Shown in pieces: positions 27,901 through 30,339 of a stretch of DNA of 64,000 bases (its first letter is position 1; every line of letters starts with the position of its first letter). This DNA comes from Arion vulgaris (Eukaryota; Mollusca; Gastropoda; Stylommatophora; Arionidae). The notes below the pieces were generated by a model. It saw nothing but the letters and a program-made list of their open reading frames with translations. It ran no database searches and had not been told where the DNA came from. The stretch covers positions 30,855,647 through 30,919,646 of the forward strand of contig CM036758.1 of NCBI GenBank assembly GCA_020796225.1, written 5' to 3'. The position numbers were made by a program, and so were the translations under genes.

Positions 27901-30086
27901 GTTGGTTGGTATAGCTTCTCTCTTTCTCCCCATGACAGGAATGGTGCTTTGTTTGAGCTTTAACACCCCCTTTAATCAAGTGATTCAATGCCTCTAATTC
28001 TGTTTCCCCATATGTGGAGCAGAGGGCATTTAGGATGTTTCTCCCTCTCTAGCTTGTGAGTGACGCCCTGGCATAAGCAGCAACAAATGCATGCCATTCT
28101 TCTCTATTCTTAGCTGTCCTCTGTATTGTGTTCCAGTTATGAATCATTTCTTTTAGTTCTTATTTTACTGTTCTCCTCCAGGTTCTTTTGGGCTTCCATG
28201 TTTTCATTTACCCTTTGATGTCCATCTGAGTGCAGTTTCCGTGACAGAGTTAGTCTCCACGCATCTTCAGCGTTTCTTTTGGTTGGTGGTGATCATATTC
28301 TCTTGTACACACTGTGCAAGCGGTTCTTGGTTAGAAATAGTAGACGGGTGGAGAGTGAGAGAGATAGAGATTAGATAGATAAGATGGATGGACAGGCAGA
28401 AAGATAGACAGATAGAAAGATCTATATTTACCTGATCGGCAAATGAACGGAGGTCATAGTAGAATATGAACAGATGTCCCTGGTCCCGAACAGCAACGCC
28501 AAAACTGACCATCACTGTTGATGTCCATGAAGAGAACTGGGCTGCGGATACTGACACTGACCAGTACTGGAATATCCTCCACAACAACCTTACTTCTTTC
28601 CTTGCCTTTAGATTCATCAATAGCAATTAAATCTGCTGTACGACAAGCGGAAAAACCTGAAAGTCAAATAATCATAATTATTGATCATTGTTCATTTGAG
28701 GATCATCTTACACACATGCCAATAATTGCTCCGATCTCCTCCTAAGCATTTATTTTGGTGTGTTTGCCGTAGCAGGTGCTACTGAGTTTGTGCACTGCAG
28801 CTGAGATCTTTCTATGTAAGAAAGAGATCGGATCACACGGTTACTCACGAAGAACAATGATGAATCAAGCAATCAATCTTCATAATTCTATAAACATAAA
28901 TTAAATGAAACCACTGTCTGCTTGCTAGGCCTGTCACAGTGGCTTCAGACTCATGTAGATGGGTCAGGTTATAGGGAGACACCATGAGTCAAATTGTGAG
29001 GGAAAATGCCAACAGTTTTTGTAAAACTGAAGACTCTTTTGCTTATAACAAGCGACAAGAATTTGTTGAAGTGTGTGCACAAGAAGAATATGCTATCAGT
29101 AATATGAAGACTATTATCATAGCACTCCGGACATGTCCATAGGTACTCTTCAACAAATCCAGCGCATCAGCAGCCCAGTATGATGTTGATTAATTAATCT
29201 TTTTGCATATGTGATATGTCTTTCTTTTGGGAGTGTACCAATATTGATACCCATCTCTCTCAATCTGGTCAGCTACTAGGATTCATAACCCTGAAACTCC
29301 TCTTTTCTGAAAGACTCTTAAAGTGTTAAGAATGTCATTTCGCCCATTGCAGCTTCTCTGATATTGTAGCCATGCCAGTCAATCTATCATCGTTCATTAC
29401 CCCTGATTCCTGCGTGCCCAGGGACAAAATGAAAGTGATTTCTCTGATCCCTGTCTGTACAAGTACCTCTACCCAGTTCGTCCCACTATTCCTGTTTCAA
29501 CTTTACGAATTATACTCATGGAGCATCTGGACGAATGGATTAGAGTGAGGGCTCCCATTCAGGAGACCCAGATTCAATCCCCAGCAAGGATTTATTTTTG
29601 CGGGAGCATAAAGAAAAATACCAGTTTCGCAGTGATTGCACTAGCCATATGGCCGTTAAATTCTTCATGTCCTCATAGAGTCTGTGTTTCGGACTGACAT
29701 GCACACTGTGCAGTCGAAGCAGCTTCATTCTGTACCAGTACCCTCCACCCAGTTTCATCTCACCATTCCTGTTTCGACTTTACAAACCATACTCATGGAG
29801 TCACTGATTATGAAAACAAGAGAGTAGTTATGAGATGCCAACCATTTCACCGCCTCTGTAACCACCCGTACCTCCATTGTCAGTCTACTTGTGGTTGTTG
29901 CATAGGTCCCACATTAATAATAATTTTAAAAATAAGAAGAAAGTGATATAGTTCTTCTGACCTTGTTTTGTGGCAAAAACAACAAGCCCATACTGTGAGG
30001 AACATGTTAATAGTTTCCCTCGCTGTGCAGGCAGTTCTTGGTCAGGGCTGATACTGGAATTTACACAGCTGGATAAATTCAAAATC
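1308..30086 (-). CDS. NUP214: NUP214, FG-repeat nucleoporin (3' and start exons missing)
   Basis: Seventeen exons in one orientation and correct order encode NUP214, the nucleoporin of the cytoplasmic filaments of the nuclear pore that works with NUP88 and NUP62 and docks the mRNA export helicase DDX19 through its N-terminal beta-propeller. Exons at 30086 down to 14991 give the propeller: hallmarks are [44 protein letters not shown] and [14 protein letters not shown], each close to the vertebrate protein. Exons 12958-5136 give an S/T/P/Q linker with single FG motifs. Exons 3965-1308 give the coiled coil. Introns have GT-AG ends and phases agree from exon to exon through the propeller and linker. 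The first exon (about 15 residues) and everything after the coiled coil, including the FG-rich tail, are not in view. Three exons need a one-base frame correction, one contains an in-frame stop and one changes frame twice. I read these as consensus errors, but a decaying copy cannot be excluded. Confidence 0.93.
1500..1625 (-). mobile_element. SINE family D, truncated copy
   Basis: Holds the 3' end of family D: the (ATTG)n-like tail followed by ACCATCATCATTGCACTTC and the CTGATCTCTTTCTTATACAG segment. The tRNA-like head is absent. Confidence 0.55.
1860..2280. repeat. Purine-rich minisatellite, about 17-24 bp units
   Basis: About twenty imperfect copies of AAGAACATGTGGAGGACA with GAC/GACAGAC spacers. 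The right end of the array runs directly into a NUP214 exon boundary near 2283, where the same CCTCCACATGTTCTTG sequence (minus strand) forms the exon/intron junction. The long overlapping ORFs here are low-complexity artefacts. Confidence 0.9.
2283..2390 (-). CDS. NUP214: NUP214 coiled-coil exon, frame disturbed
   Basis: Starts after TTCTAG with IADFEQ, continuing the EE of the previous exon to give EEIADFEQ, like human EEIAHFQKE. Similarity then moves to a second frame (LAELRA) and a third ([19 protein letters not shown], compare human FQVGTSEEMKMLR). That implies two one-base changes, near 2372 and 2354. The left boundary (AATG|GTCCTC) is tentative. Confidence 0.6.
2400..2520. other. Intron sequence, nothing recognised
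   Basis: AT-rich intronic DNA with no ORF, repeat or motif that I can support. Confidence 0.4.
2520..2705 (+). mobile_element. LINE fragment, post-RT segment
   Basis: The plus strand reads [20 protein letters not shown], the standard stretch after the reverse transcriptase of EN-RT LINEs (KTKLRL...VLLYG). Only about 60 codons remain. The same family appears at 21700-21800. Confidence 0.7.
2710..2930. other. Intron sequence, nothing recognised
   Basis: AT-rich DNA without a recognisable repeat or coding signal. Confidence 0.35.
2935..3070 (+). mobile_element. SINE family E, 3' part
   Basis: Matches the 3' half of family E seen inverted at 11150-11480 and 41110-41300: GCGTGATGCTGACCACATCA, then GTCAACGAAAAATA, GGCCTAACACTGTATT and an ending TATGAAAGGGTTCCTTTACT. 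The tRNA-like head is missing. Confidence 0.6.
3070..3420. other. Intron sequence, nothing recognised
   Basis: A 69-codon open frame lies at 3214-3423 on the plus strand, but it has no recognisable similarity or splice context. Confidence 0.3.
3425..3650. repeat. Direct duplication carrying copies of a NUP214 exon end
   Basis: Two units of about 115 bp contain AGAACACATAC...TTCTA...ATATTCTGTGTG, then GTCAGAACATTCGTTAGTTA. On the minus strand this corresponds to the 3' end and donor of the coiled-coil exon at 3886-3965. The copies carry altered donors. Confidence 0.7.
3690..3842 (-). mobile_element. SINE family G, tRNA-like head
   Basis: On the minus strand the element begins near GGGCTCTGTGACTTATGG and has a B-box-like TGGTTCAAACTCC. 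A second copy in the opposite orientation is at 49212-49370, with GAGCTCAATCACAACCCAAG and TGGTTCACACTCC. Confidence 0.55.
3886..3965 (-). CDS. NUP214: NUP214 coiled-coil exon
   Basis: Acceptor TTTTCAG, donor GAG|GTATGTG. Encodes [20 protein letters not shown] then TQNILEE and joins in frame (phase 1 in, phase 0 out) to the next exon to give EEIADFEQ. It starts the coiled-coil part after the P/Q-rich linker. Confidence 0.8.
4040..4260 (-). mobile_element. SINE family F-like fragment
   Basis: Contains TCCACCCCTGTTGGCAGAAA..GACGCCA and GGTCCAGATTCTAACCCACA, resembling 14570-14760 and 24570-24760, where the equivalent reads CTCTCCGCAGAAATGGCACT. The boundaries are not defined. Confidence 0.4.
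4300..4660 (+). mobile_element. RNase H LINE fragment
   Basis: Shares its nucleotide sequence with the RNase H fragment at 41785-42110: the segment GATTCATTGAGTATGAT, the GAGCGGACAGGCTGGCTGG segment and the ATTACAAGAGCTTGGATTGA segment. Stops in all frames. Confidence 0.6.
4665..4770. repeat. Short dispersed repeat near ATTAATTAATC-type tail
   Basis: The TGTCCATAGGTGCTCCGATC motif followed by CCAACAGC... and TTGATGTTGATTGATGA recurs at 7185-7260, 29130-29210 and 43305-43395. It may be the 3' end of a SINE. The head is not identified. Confidence 0.5.
4770..5130. other. Intron sequence, nothing recognised
   Basis: AT-rich. Open frames in this stretch have no recognisable content. Confidence 0.35.
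5136..5345 (-). CDS. NUP214: NUP214 linker exon with 8-residue repeats
   Basis: Donor ACAG|GTAATA, acceptor TTGGCAG. Enters and leaves in phase 1. The translation is a run of about six imperfect octapeptides of the type PGVHQGSH, then [18 protein letters not shown]. The DNA unit is 24 bp. No FG motif is present. The octapeptide run looks like a local expansion inside the disordered linker before the coiled coil. Confidence 0.75.
5430..5580. repeat. TG-rich low-complexity stretch
   Basis: Imperfect GTGTGT/TATGTGTT repeats without a fixed unit. Confidence 0.5.
5580..6000 (-). mobile_element. LINE ORF2 C-terminal fragment
   Basis: The minus strand encodes the terminal EN-RT LINE segment in broken frames: GHVVHLETN, then PKGPKEDPK and a KEMN..W..IQ-like end. 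The sequence TCTGTATTGTGTTCCAGCTG recurs at 28080-28270 and 63940-64000, and inverted at 47690-47720. Confidence 0.6.
6418..6905 (-). mobile_element. SINE family C (SINE-LINE chimera)
   Basis: A 488-bp copy flanked by the near-perfect target duplication TGATG(T/C)ATCC at 6408-6417 and 6906-6915. On the minus strand it begins GCCCGAGTGGTTACCAAGGC with the family A head and core. It then changes to LINE-derived sequence coding for an ORF2 C-terminus. Confidence 0.85.
7100..7265. repeat. Short dispersed repeat
   Basis: Same repeat as at 4665 and 29130, with CAACAAATCCAGCAGC twice and an ending GTTGATTAATTAATCTTCTT. Confidence 0.5.
7265..7530. other. Intron sequence, nothing firm
   Basis: The stretch around 7320-7450 resembles 15190-15300 (TTCAGGCATAGTC versus TTTAGGCGTAGTC, then GGC...CTGATTTTTG), so it is probably an old dispersed repeat. 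Confidence 0.35.
7536..7727 (-). CDS. NUP214: NUP214 linker exon
   Basis: Acceptor ACCTGCAG, donor CCAG|GTTTGT. Phase 1 in and out. Encodes [20 protein letters not shown] and later [15 protein letters not shown], a proline/serine/glutamine-rich segment typical of the disordered linker after the propeller. Identity rests on position and phase rather than on a conserved motif. Confidence 0.7.
7890..8940 (+). mobile_element. LINE, decayed RT domain to ORF2 end
   Basis: Recognisable pieces in order: [21 protein letters not shown] (RQG-like motif), FADDQAVI (catalytic YADD variant), [35 protein letters not shown] and [10 protein letters not shown]. Stops and frame changes are frequent. The 3' piece recurs at 15310, 16310, 27100, 40805 and 55960. 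Confidence 0.8.
8999..9128 (-). CDS. NUP214: NUP214 linker exon with in-frame stop
   Basis: Acceptor GTTTCAG, donor GATG|GTAAGT. Encodes [20 protein letters not shown] then, after a TAA at 9063-9065, [19 protein letters not shown] in the same frame. One FG motif is present. The stop sits beside a C-run, so a consensus error is possible. Phase 0 in and phase 1 out agree with the neighbours. Confidence 0.7.
9201..9440 (-). mobile_element. SINE family B
   Basis: Minus-strand order is head (CCGGGCCCACTAGGG), core (GACATGCCGTAAGTACGGC), TAGGCGCATAACTGGCACAA and the tail ending GAAGAAGAAGATA. The core is damaged compared with the copies at 46464 and 53474. Confidence 0.75.
9470..9740 (-). mobile_element. 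LINE ORF2 C-terminal fragment
   Basis: The minus strand reads [20 protein letters not shown], then a basic RGR-type segment and [16 protein letters not shown], the end of an EN-RT LINE ORF2. The start of the family resembles 21930-22060. Confidence 0.65.
9848..10372 (-). mobile_element. SINE family D copy interrupted by another tRNA-like SINE
   Basis: Family D tail side at 9848-9893 resumes at about 10088-10370. Between them is a different element with a B-box-like GGGTTTGAATCTGC at about 9912, and a short GAATA(A/G) repeat at the junctions. Hence a SINE in a SINE. Confidence 0.6.
10450..10526 (-). CDS. NUP214: NUP214 linker exon with single FG-like motifs
   Basis: Acceptor TTTTGCAG, donor CCAG|GTAAGT. 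Phase 1 in, 0 out. Encodes [20 protein letters not shown] then AKPFSQ, with AFANVGSF and KPF patterns as in the FG-type linker. Confidence 0.75.
10900..11640 (-). mobile_element. SINE family E with tandem 225-bp duplication
   Basis: Minus-strand order is a head with B-box-like GGGTTCAACTCC at about 11550-11561, a core GTTGACCCAGCCTTAACTGG, GGCGTGATGTTGACCACATA and an ending ACCTTGAGGTATAA. The segment from TGTACCGAGAACGTGAGTAT at about 10970 to 11190 is repeated almost unchanged from about 11193 to 11420. Confidence 0.75.
11706..12115 (-). mobile_element. SINE family D
   Basis: Tail TTGATTGATTGATAGAACCA on the left. The segment GATAGGACTAGGAACTCGAT and the start of the tRNA-like head are on the right. 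It forms an imperfect inverted pair with the next copy. Confidence 0.75.
12120..12358 (+). mobile_element. SINE family D, 3' half
   Basis: Plus-oriented copy starting in the ACTGGCAGTTCAAAATC region and ending GAAGTGCAATGATGATGATGG and (CAAT)n. It is opposite to the copy at 11706-12115. Confidence 0.75.
12511..12958 (-). CDS. NUP214: NUP214 linker exon, S/T/A/P-rich with FG motifs
   Basis: Acceptor GTTATCAG, donor ACAG|GTAAGA. Begins [20 protein letters not shown] and is rich in T, A, S and P, ending at an FGG. Reading then continues one base shifted as [19 protein letters not shown] and [20 protein letters not shown]. Removing one A from the AAA at 12666-12668 restores the frame and also the phase with the next exon. 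FSFG and YSFG are typical nucleoporin repeats. Confidence 0.88.
13085..13345 (-). mobile_element. SINE family E, degraded
   Basis: Contains CATTCTTATCAACCAAGTCA, ATTCGACCCACAACCCTCAG (B-box-like on the minus strand) and ATGGTCAACATCATGCTGGT, shared in part with 10900-11640. Confidence 0.5.
13380..13775 (+). mobile_element. LINE 3' end with (GAT)n tail
   Basis: Encodes [20 protein letters not shown] then [10 protein letters not shown], then in shifted frame [20 protein letters not shown] and [12 protein letters not shown], closing with ATGATGATGAT. The terminal 130 bp recur at 20490-20640 and, inverted, at 54490-54620. Confidence 0.8.
13780..14035 (-). mobile_element. LINE ORF2 C-terminal fragment
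   Basis: The minus strand encodes [20 protein letters not shown] then [16 protein letters not shown], the canonical EN-RT LINE end. It lies tail to tail with the plus-strand fragment at 13380-13775. Confidence 0.8.
14100..14560 (-). mobile_element. RNase H LINE, 3' portion
   Basis: The minus strand carries remnants of RNase H and the C-terminus. Nucleotide similarity to 25080-25490 includes TGCATACTGATGGTTCCTGT, ACTCCTTAAATCGC and TGCATGCCCAGGACAGTA. Confidence 0.65.
14570..14765 (-). mobile_element. SINE family F
   Basis: Contains CTCCGCAGAAATGGCACTCC and GAGAGTATTGCACAAAGCATGAACTTC, shared with 24595-24660, and a GGTCGTGAATTGATC (B-box-like) on the minus strand. Confidence 0.5.
14991..15143 (-). 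CDS. NUP214: NUP214 propeller/linker junction exon
   Basis: Acceptor CTTACAG, donor GGAG|GTAAGT, phase 1 in and out. Encodes [20 protein letters not shown], matching the last beta-propeller blade (human EKTLPPAPVLMLLSTDGVL), then [18 protein letters not shown] entering the linker. Confidence 0.92.
15310..15660 (+). mobile_element. LINE fragment
   Basis: Nucleotide similarity to 8270-8560: TTCGCTAGAAAAGAA, AATCCAACATAGATG(T/C)AATAAAGC and CAATCTTTCTCCAACATTATG. Not open. Confidence 0.65.
15655..15830 (-). mobile_element. Possible LINE fragment
   Basis: The minus strand reads [20 protein letters not shown] then [13 protein letters not shown], resembling CLRRILGI..R...NE and the IKWFGH segment of LINE ORF2. 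Confidence 0.4.
15857..15905. repeat. (TA)n microsatellite
   Basis: About 24 uninterrupted TA units. Confidence 0.95.
15930..16275 (-). mobile_element. LINE ORF2 C-terminal fragment
   Basis: The minus strand encodes [20 protein letters not shown] then [20 protein letters not shown], the WIGH-LR / GKRKRGRP segment of LINE ORF2. Confidence 0.75.
16300..16700 (-). mobile_element. LINE 3' fragment
   Basis: Inverted relative to 8560-8940: TTCTGCGTAGACACTTCATC, AACCATTTAATTTGTTGTTTC and GTTCTTTGAGGCGCACTGTT are the complements of the CLRRMLG, QQIKWF and SAPQRAM coding segments. Confidence 0.75.
16890..17135 (+). mobile_element. SINE family A
   Basis: Head GGTTACAGGCCAAATTTGGG, core CGCATGTCAAGAAGTGCCTAAGG, then GTAGAAGTCTATGCGTTTAG and the tail GAACGAATGCAAAGAAGAAG. 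TTCATTATTT flanks both ends (target duplication). Confidence 0.85.
17220..17346 (-). CDS. NUP214: NUP214 propeller exon
   Basis: Acceptor CCACAG, donor TATAA|GTTAGT. Phase 0 in, 1 out. Encodes [20 protein letters not shown] then [18 protein letters not shown], close to human INWESWLLEDSSRAELP...SLPMGVVVDYT. Confidence 0.95.
17385..17575. repeat. Three tandem copies of a 65-bp unit
   Basis: Units contain CAGATCAGATGTTTCATCTG, a CTACC(G/A)TATGACAGTA segment and CAACTGTTAAA. They lie immediately upstream (gene sense) of the exon at 17220-17346. Confidence 0.85.
17580..18490. mobile_element. Mixed decayed LINE remnants
   Basis: At 17930-18010 the sequence GGGATGAGCTGAATGGCAAG recurs at 55325-55350. 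At 18230-18470 (minus) remnants match the RNase H LINE 3' end at 25100-25330 (CTCCGG...GACACATAGGTG..CAGT, ACTCCTTAAATCACTGC). 17580-17930 is open on the minus strand for 117 codons but resembles nothing known to me. Confidence 0.4.
18752..18821 (-). CDS. NUP214: NUP214 propeller exon
   Basis: Acceptor GTTTCCAG, donor CAAG|GTGAAG. Phase 2 in, 0 out. Encodes [20 protein letters not shown] then DDK, aligned with human DLVLAASAASTEVSILAR. Confidence 0.93.
18890..19035 (+). mobile_element. RNase H LINE C-terminus fragment
   Basis: The plus strand encodes [20 protein letters not shown], the Cys-containing C-terminal segment seen also at 25080-25170 (minus) and 52420-52490 (plus). Confidence 0.7.
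19130..19245 (-). mobile_element. SINE family D, truncated
   Basis: GATTGATTGGACCATCATCATTGCACTTC followed by the CTTACACAGGAAGATCTCAG segment. The head is missing. Confidence 0.6.
19310..20490 (+). mobile_element. LINE ORF2, RT palm to C-terminus, frames broken
   Basis: Contains most RT motifs: [38 protein letters not shown] (catalytic DD), [13 protein letters not shown] and [16 protein letters not shown], then [19 protein letters not shown] and [20 protein letters not shown], ending with a GRPKQTW-like segment and (GAT)n. Frames change near 19540 and 20020. This is the best preserved EN-RT LINE copy in the window, 5'-truncated. Confidence 0.9.
20490..20640 (+). mobile_element. LINE 3' end, (GAT)n tail
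   Basis: Near-identical to 13640-13770: the TCATGGCAC(A/G)G segment through GTGGAGATCCATGA to CACCTGATGATGATGA. Only the last 130 bp are present. Confidence 0.75.
20640..20830 (-). mobile_element. LINE 3' fragment
   Basis: GATCATGTCTCTCCACAACTC and TGTCAGATCATCCAACATCTT recur at 55420-55510, also inverted relative to the coding sense. Confidence 0.55.
20920..22175 (+). mobile_element. LINE, RT to C-terminus, split by a SINE
   Basis: Starts in the RT catalytic motif (RYADDTV, split at 20961), resumes at 21211, and continues through [60 protein letters not shown] and [15 protein letters not shown] piece of another LINE family (SAPQSNA.. with [16 protein letters not shown] text) is inserted near 21500-21720. 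Confidence 0.8.
20962..21210 (-). mobile_element. SINE family A with perfect target duplication
   Basis: A 249-bp body flanked by GACGATACAGTG at 20950-20961 and 21211-21222, which fixes both ends. Minus strand: starts GCCCAGTGGTTACGGGCCC, core CGCATGTCGTAAGAGGTGAC, ends AACGCAAAGAAGAAGAAGA. It sits inside the YADD coding sequence of a LINE. Confidence 0.95.
22241..22338 (-). CDS. NUP214: NUP214 propeller exon
   Basis: Acceptor CATTTCAG, donor AATG|GTAAAT. Phase 0 in, 2 out. Encodes [20 protein letters not shown] then HLVQKW, corresponding to human [24 protein letters not shown]. Confidence 0.9.
22366..22625 (-). mobile_element. SINE family D, head truncated
   Basis: Tail TTGATTGATTGAGCTATCAT, the CAATCTCTTTCTTAAACAGGAT segment and ATTTTGCCCTGGTAGCGGCT. 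Ends before the tRNA-like head. Confidence 0.7.
22740..23055 (+). mobile_element. RNase H LINE C-terminus
   Basis: The plus strand encodes [20 protein letters not shown] then [14 protein letters not shown], parallel to CGQANQTAEHILQDC at 58440. This Cys/His C-terminal finger is typical of RNase H LINEs. Confidence 0.75.
23055..23315 (+). mobile_element. SINE family B
   Basis: Core GCATGTCGTAAGAATCGTCT, GGCGCATAACTGGCACAG, AGATCACATACAAATCACA and the tail ATTCGAAGAAGAAGAAGG. Confidence 0.85.
23506..23609 (-). CDS. NUP214: NUP214 propeller exon
   Basis: Acceptor CTCTCCAG, donor GAAT|GTAAGA. Phase 1 in, 0 out. Encodes [20 protein letters not shown] then [12 protein letters not shown], aligned with human [21 protein letters not shown]...SPDVVMALL. 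Confidence 0.93.
23690..23965 (-). mobile_element. RNase H LINE fragment
   Basis: Matches 14290-14520 and 25300-25490 (TCATCCAACAGTAGGTCGCC, GCAAGGATGTCTGCTCATG, GTAGATCCACTTGAGTCTCT). The minus strand is coding sense. Confidence 0.6.
23975..24227 (+). mobile_element. SINE family A with target duplication
   Basis: Body 253 bp between ATTCGGTGCCA (23964-23974) and ATTCAGTGCCA (24228-24238). Head CGCCCTAGTGGTTACCGGGG with an A-box-like CCTAGTGG. Tail CGAACGCAAAGAGAAAGAAG. Confidence 0.92.
24335..24540. repeat. 35-bp CA-rich minisatellite, about 6 units
   Basis: Unit contains TTCTCTGCACAAGTCACACA then CAAAGTACACAC. Variation is limited to a few positions. Overlapping open frames are artefacts. 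Confidence 0.95.
24570..24760 (-). mobile_element. SINE family F-like fragment
   Basis: Shares CAGAAATGGCA and GAGTGTTGCACAAAGCACGAACTTC with 14600-14660. Ends not resolved. Confidence 0.45.
24830..25065 (-). mobile_element. RNase H LINE C-terminus
   Basis: The minus strand encodes [20 protein letters not shown] then [20 protein letters not shown], the same C-terminal finger type as 58440-58600. Confidence 0.75.
25065..25495 (-). mobile_element. RNase H LINE, RNase H tail to C-terminus
   Basis: The minus strand encodes [40 protein letters not shown] and [20 protein letters not shown]. Related copies: 14100, 18230, 30380 and 52150. Confidence 0.75.
25644..25772 (-). CDS. NUP214: NUP214 propeller exon
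   Basis: Acceptor AATTTCAG, donor AGAG|GTATAT. Phase 1 in and out. Encodes [20 protein letters not shown] then [17 protein letters not shown]. Human reads [27 protein letters not shown], so this exon alone identifies the family. Confidence 0.97.
26065..26175 (-). mobile_element. SINE family B, 5' part only
   Basis: Holds the head and core (GACATGCCATAAGAGGCGAC on the minus strand) and stops at the poly-A-like TAAAAAGG. The 3' half is absent. Confidence 0.7.
26376..26571 (-). CDS. NUP214: NUP214 propeller exon
   Basis: Acceptor GATCAG, donor TGCT|GTAAGA. Phase 0 in, 1 out. Encodes [20 protein letters not shown] then [20 protein letters not shown], aligned with human [33 protein letters not shown]. 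Confidence 0.96.
26625..27100 (+). mobile_element. LINE ORF2 post-RT to C-terminus
   Basis: Encodes [35 protein letters not shown], then [12 protein letters not shown] and [12 protein letters not shown], ending CACCTGATGATGATTG. One stop after GHIQKS. Confidence 0.8.
27100..27790 (+). mobile_element. LINE fragment split by a SINE
   Basis: Similar to 8480-8840: CAATCTTTCTCCCAACATTATG, GTGATTACGCAGAATGCTG, GACCGGTTTAGAACTGAAGA. Interrupted at 27175-27410. Confidence 0.75.
27175..27410 (-). mobile_element. SINE family A with target duplication
   Basis: Flanked by AAATCAAATGAT at 27163-27174 and 27411-27422. Head TGCCCGAGTGGTTACTGGGC on the minus strand, core GCATGTCTAAGAGGCGC. Confidence 0.93.
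27790..28080. other. Intron sequence, nothing firm
   Basis: 27830-27920 (CATGCGGGCCCATCCTCCAATG..CAGCA) resembles 10620-10690 (CATTGGGCATTCCCATGCAT..CTCC), so it is an old dispersed repeat. The remainder is unassigned. Confidence 0.35.
28080..28275 (-). mobile_element. LINE ORF2 C-terminal fragment
   Basis: Same family as 5580-5800: CCTCTGTATTGTGTTCCAG, TTTCTTTTAGTTCTTATTTT, GTGACAGAGTTAGTCTCCA. Confidence 0.65.
28432..28656 (-). CDS. NUP214: NUP214 propeller exon, one-base insertion
   Basis: Acceptor CTTTCAG, donor TCAG|GTAAAT. Encodes [20 protein letters not shown] and [10 protein letters not shown], then continues shifted as [20 protein letters not shown]. Human: [21 protein letters not shown]...GSIIAFFDVRTFS. 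Removing one base from the AAAA at 28501-28504 joins the two frames and fits the phases of both neighbours. Confidence 0.9.
28770..28885 (+). mobile_element. SINE family D, 3' part
   Basis: GCAGCTGAGATCTTTCTATG, AAGAAAGAGATCGGA and ACAATGATGAATCAAGCAATCAATC. Confidence 0.6.
28885..29220. other. Intron with a dispersed repeat at the right
   Basis: 29120-29215 repeats the ACTCCGGACATGTCCATAGG...GATTAATTAATCTT motif of 4665 and 7100. The rest is unassigned. Confidence 0.4.
29220..29520 (-). mobile_element. RNase H LINE fragment
   Basis: The minus strand, around 29380-29450, encodes text equivalent to REITLIFVSGHIGVRGNEQA found intact at 49470-49530 ([13 protein letters not shown] here). Confidence 0.6.
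29520..29880. other. Duplicated intronic segment
   Basis: ACCCAGTT(C/T)(G/C)TC..(C/A)CTATTCCTGTTTC(A/G)ACTTTAC occurs at 29465-29510 and 29750-29790, so the 29465-29790 block has a short direct repeat at each end. No coding content. Confidence 0.45.
29962..30086 (-). CDS. NUP214: NUP214 second exon (propeller start), frameshift
   Basis: Acceptor TTGTGCAG, donor CAAG|GTCAGA. Opens [11 protein letters not shown], like human KDFQFRALKKVRIF, then shifts frame near 30040-30060 to [20 protein letters not shown], like human [20 protein letters not shown]. The start-codon exon must lie to the right and was not found. Confidence 0.85.
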
Positions 30087-30164
30087 CTGCACAAGAAAAA
30101 TAATAAGTTAAAGAAACAAATTATAAATTGAATTCTTGATAACTGTTGTCAATGGAAACTCTGC

Positions 30165-30305
30165 TGCGGCAGTTGTGCTAGTAGTAATCATGGTGTTGGT
30201 AGTAATAGTAAAAGTAGTGATGGTGGTGGTAGTAGTAGTAGTGATGATGGTGGTAGTAATAAAAGTCGTGATGGTGGTAGTAGTAGTTGTGATGGTGGTG
30301 GTAGG
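30165..30305. repeat. GGT/AGT-rich trinucleotide repeat
   Basis: Imperfect (GGT)n/(AGT)n with GATGGTGG interruptions. Confidence 0.9.
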
Positions 30306-30339
30306 AAATTTATTTACTGTTTTTAATGTCTTTACCCAA

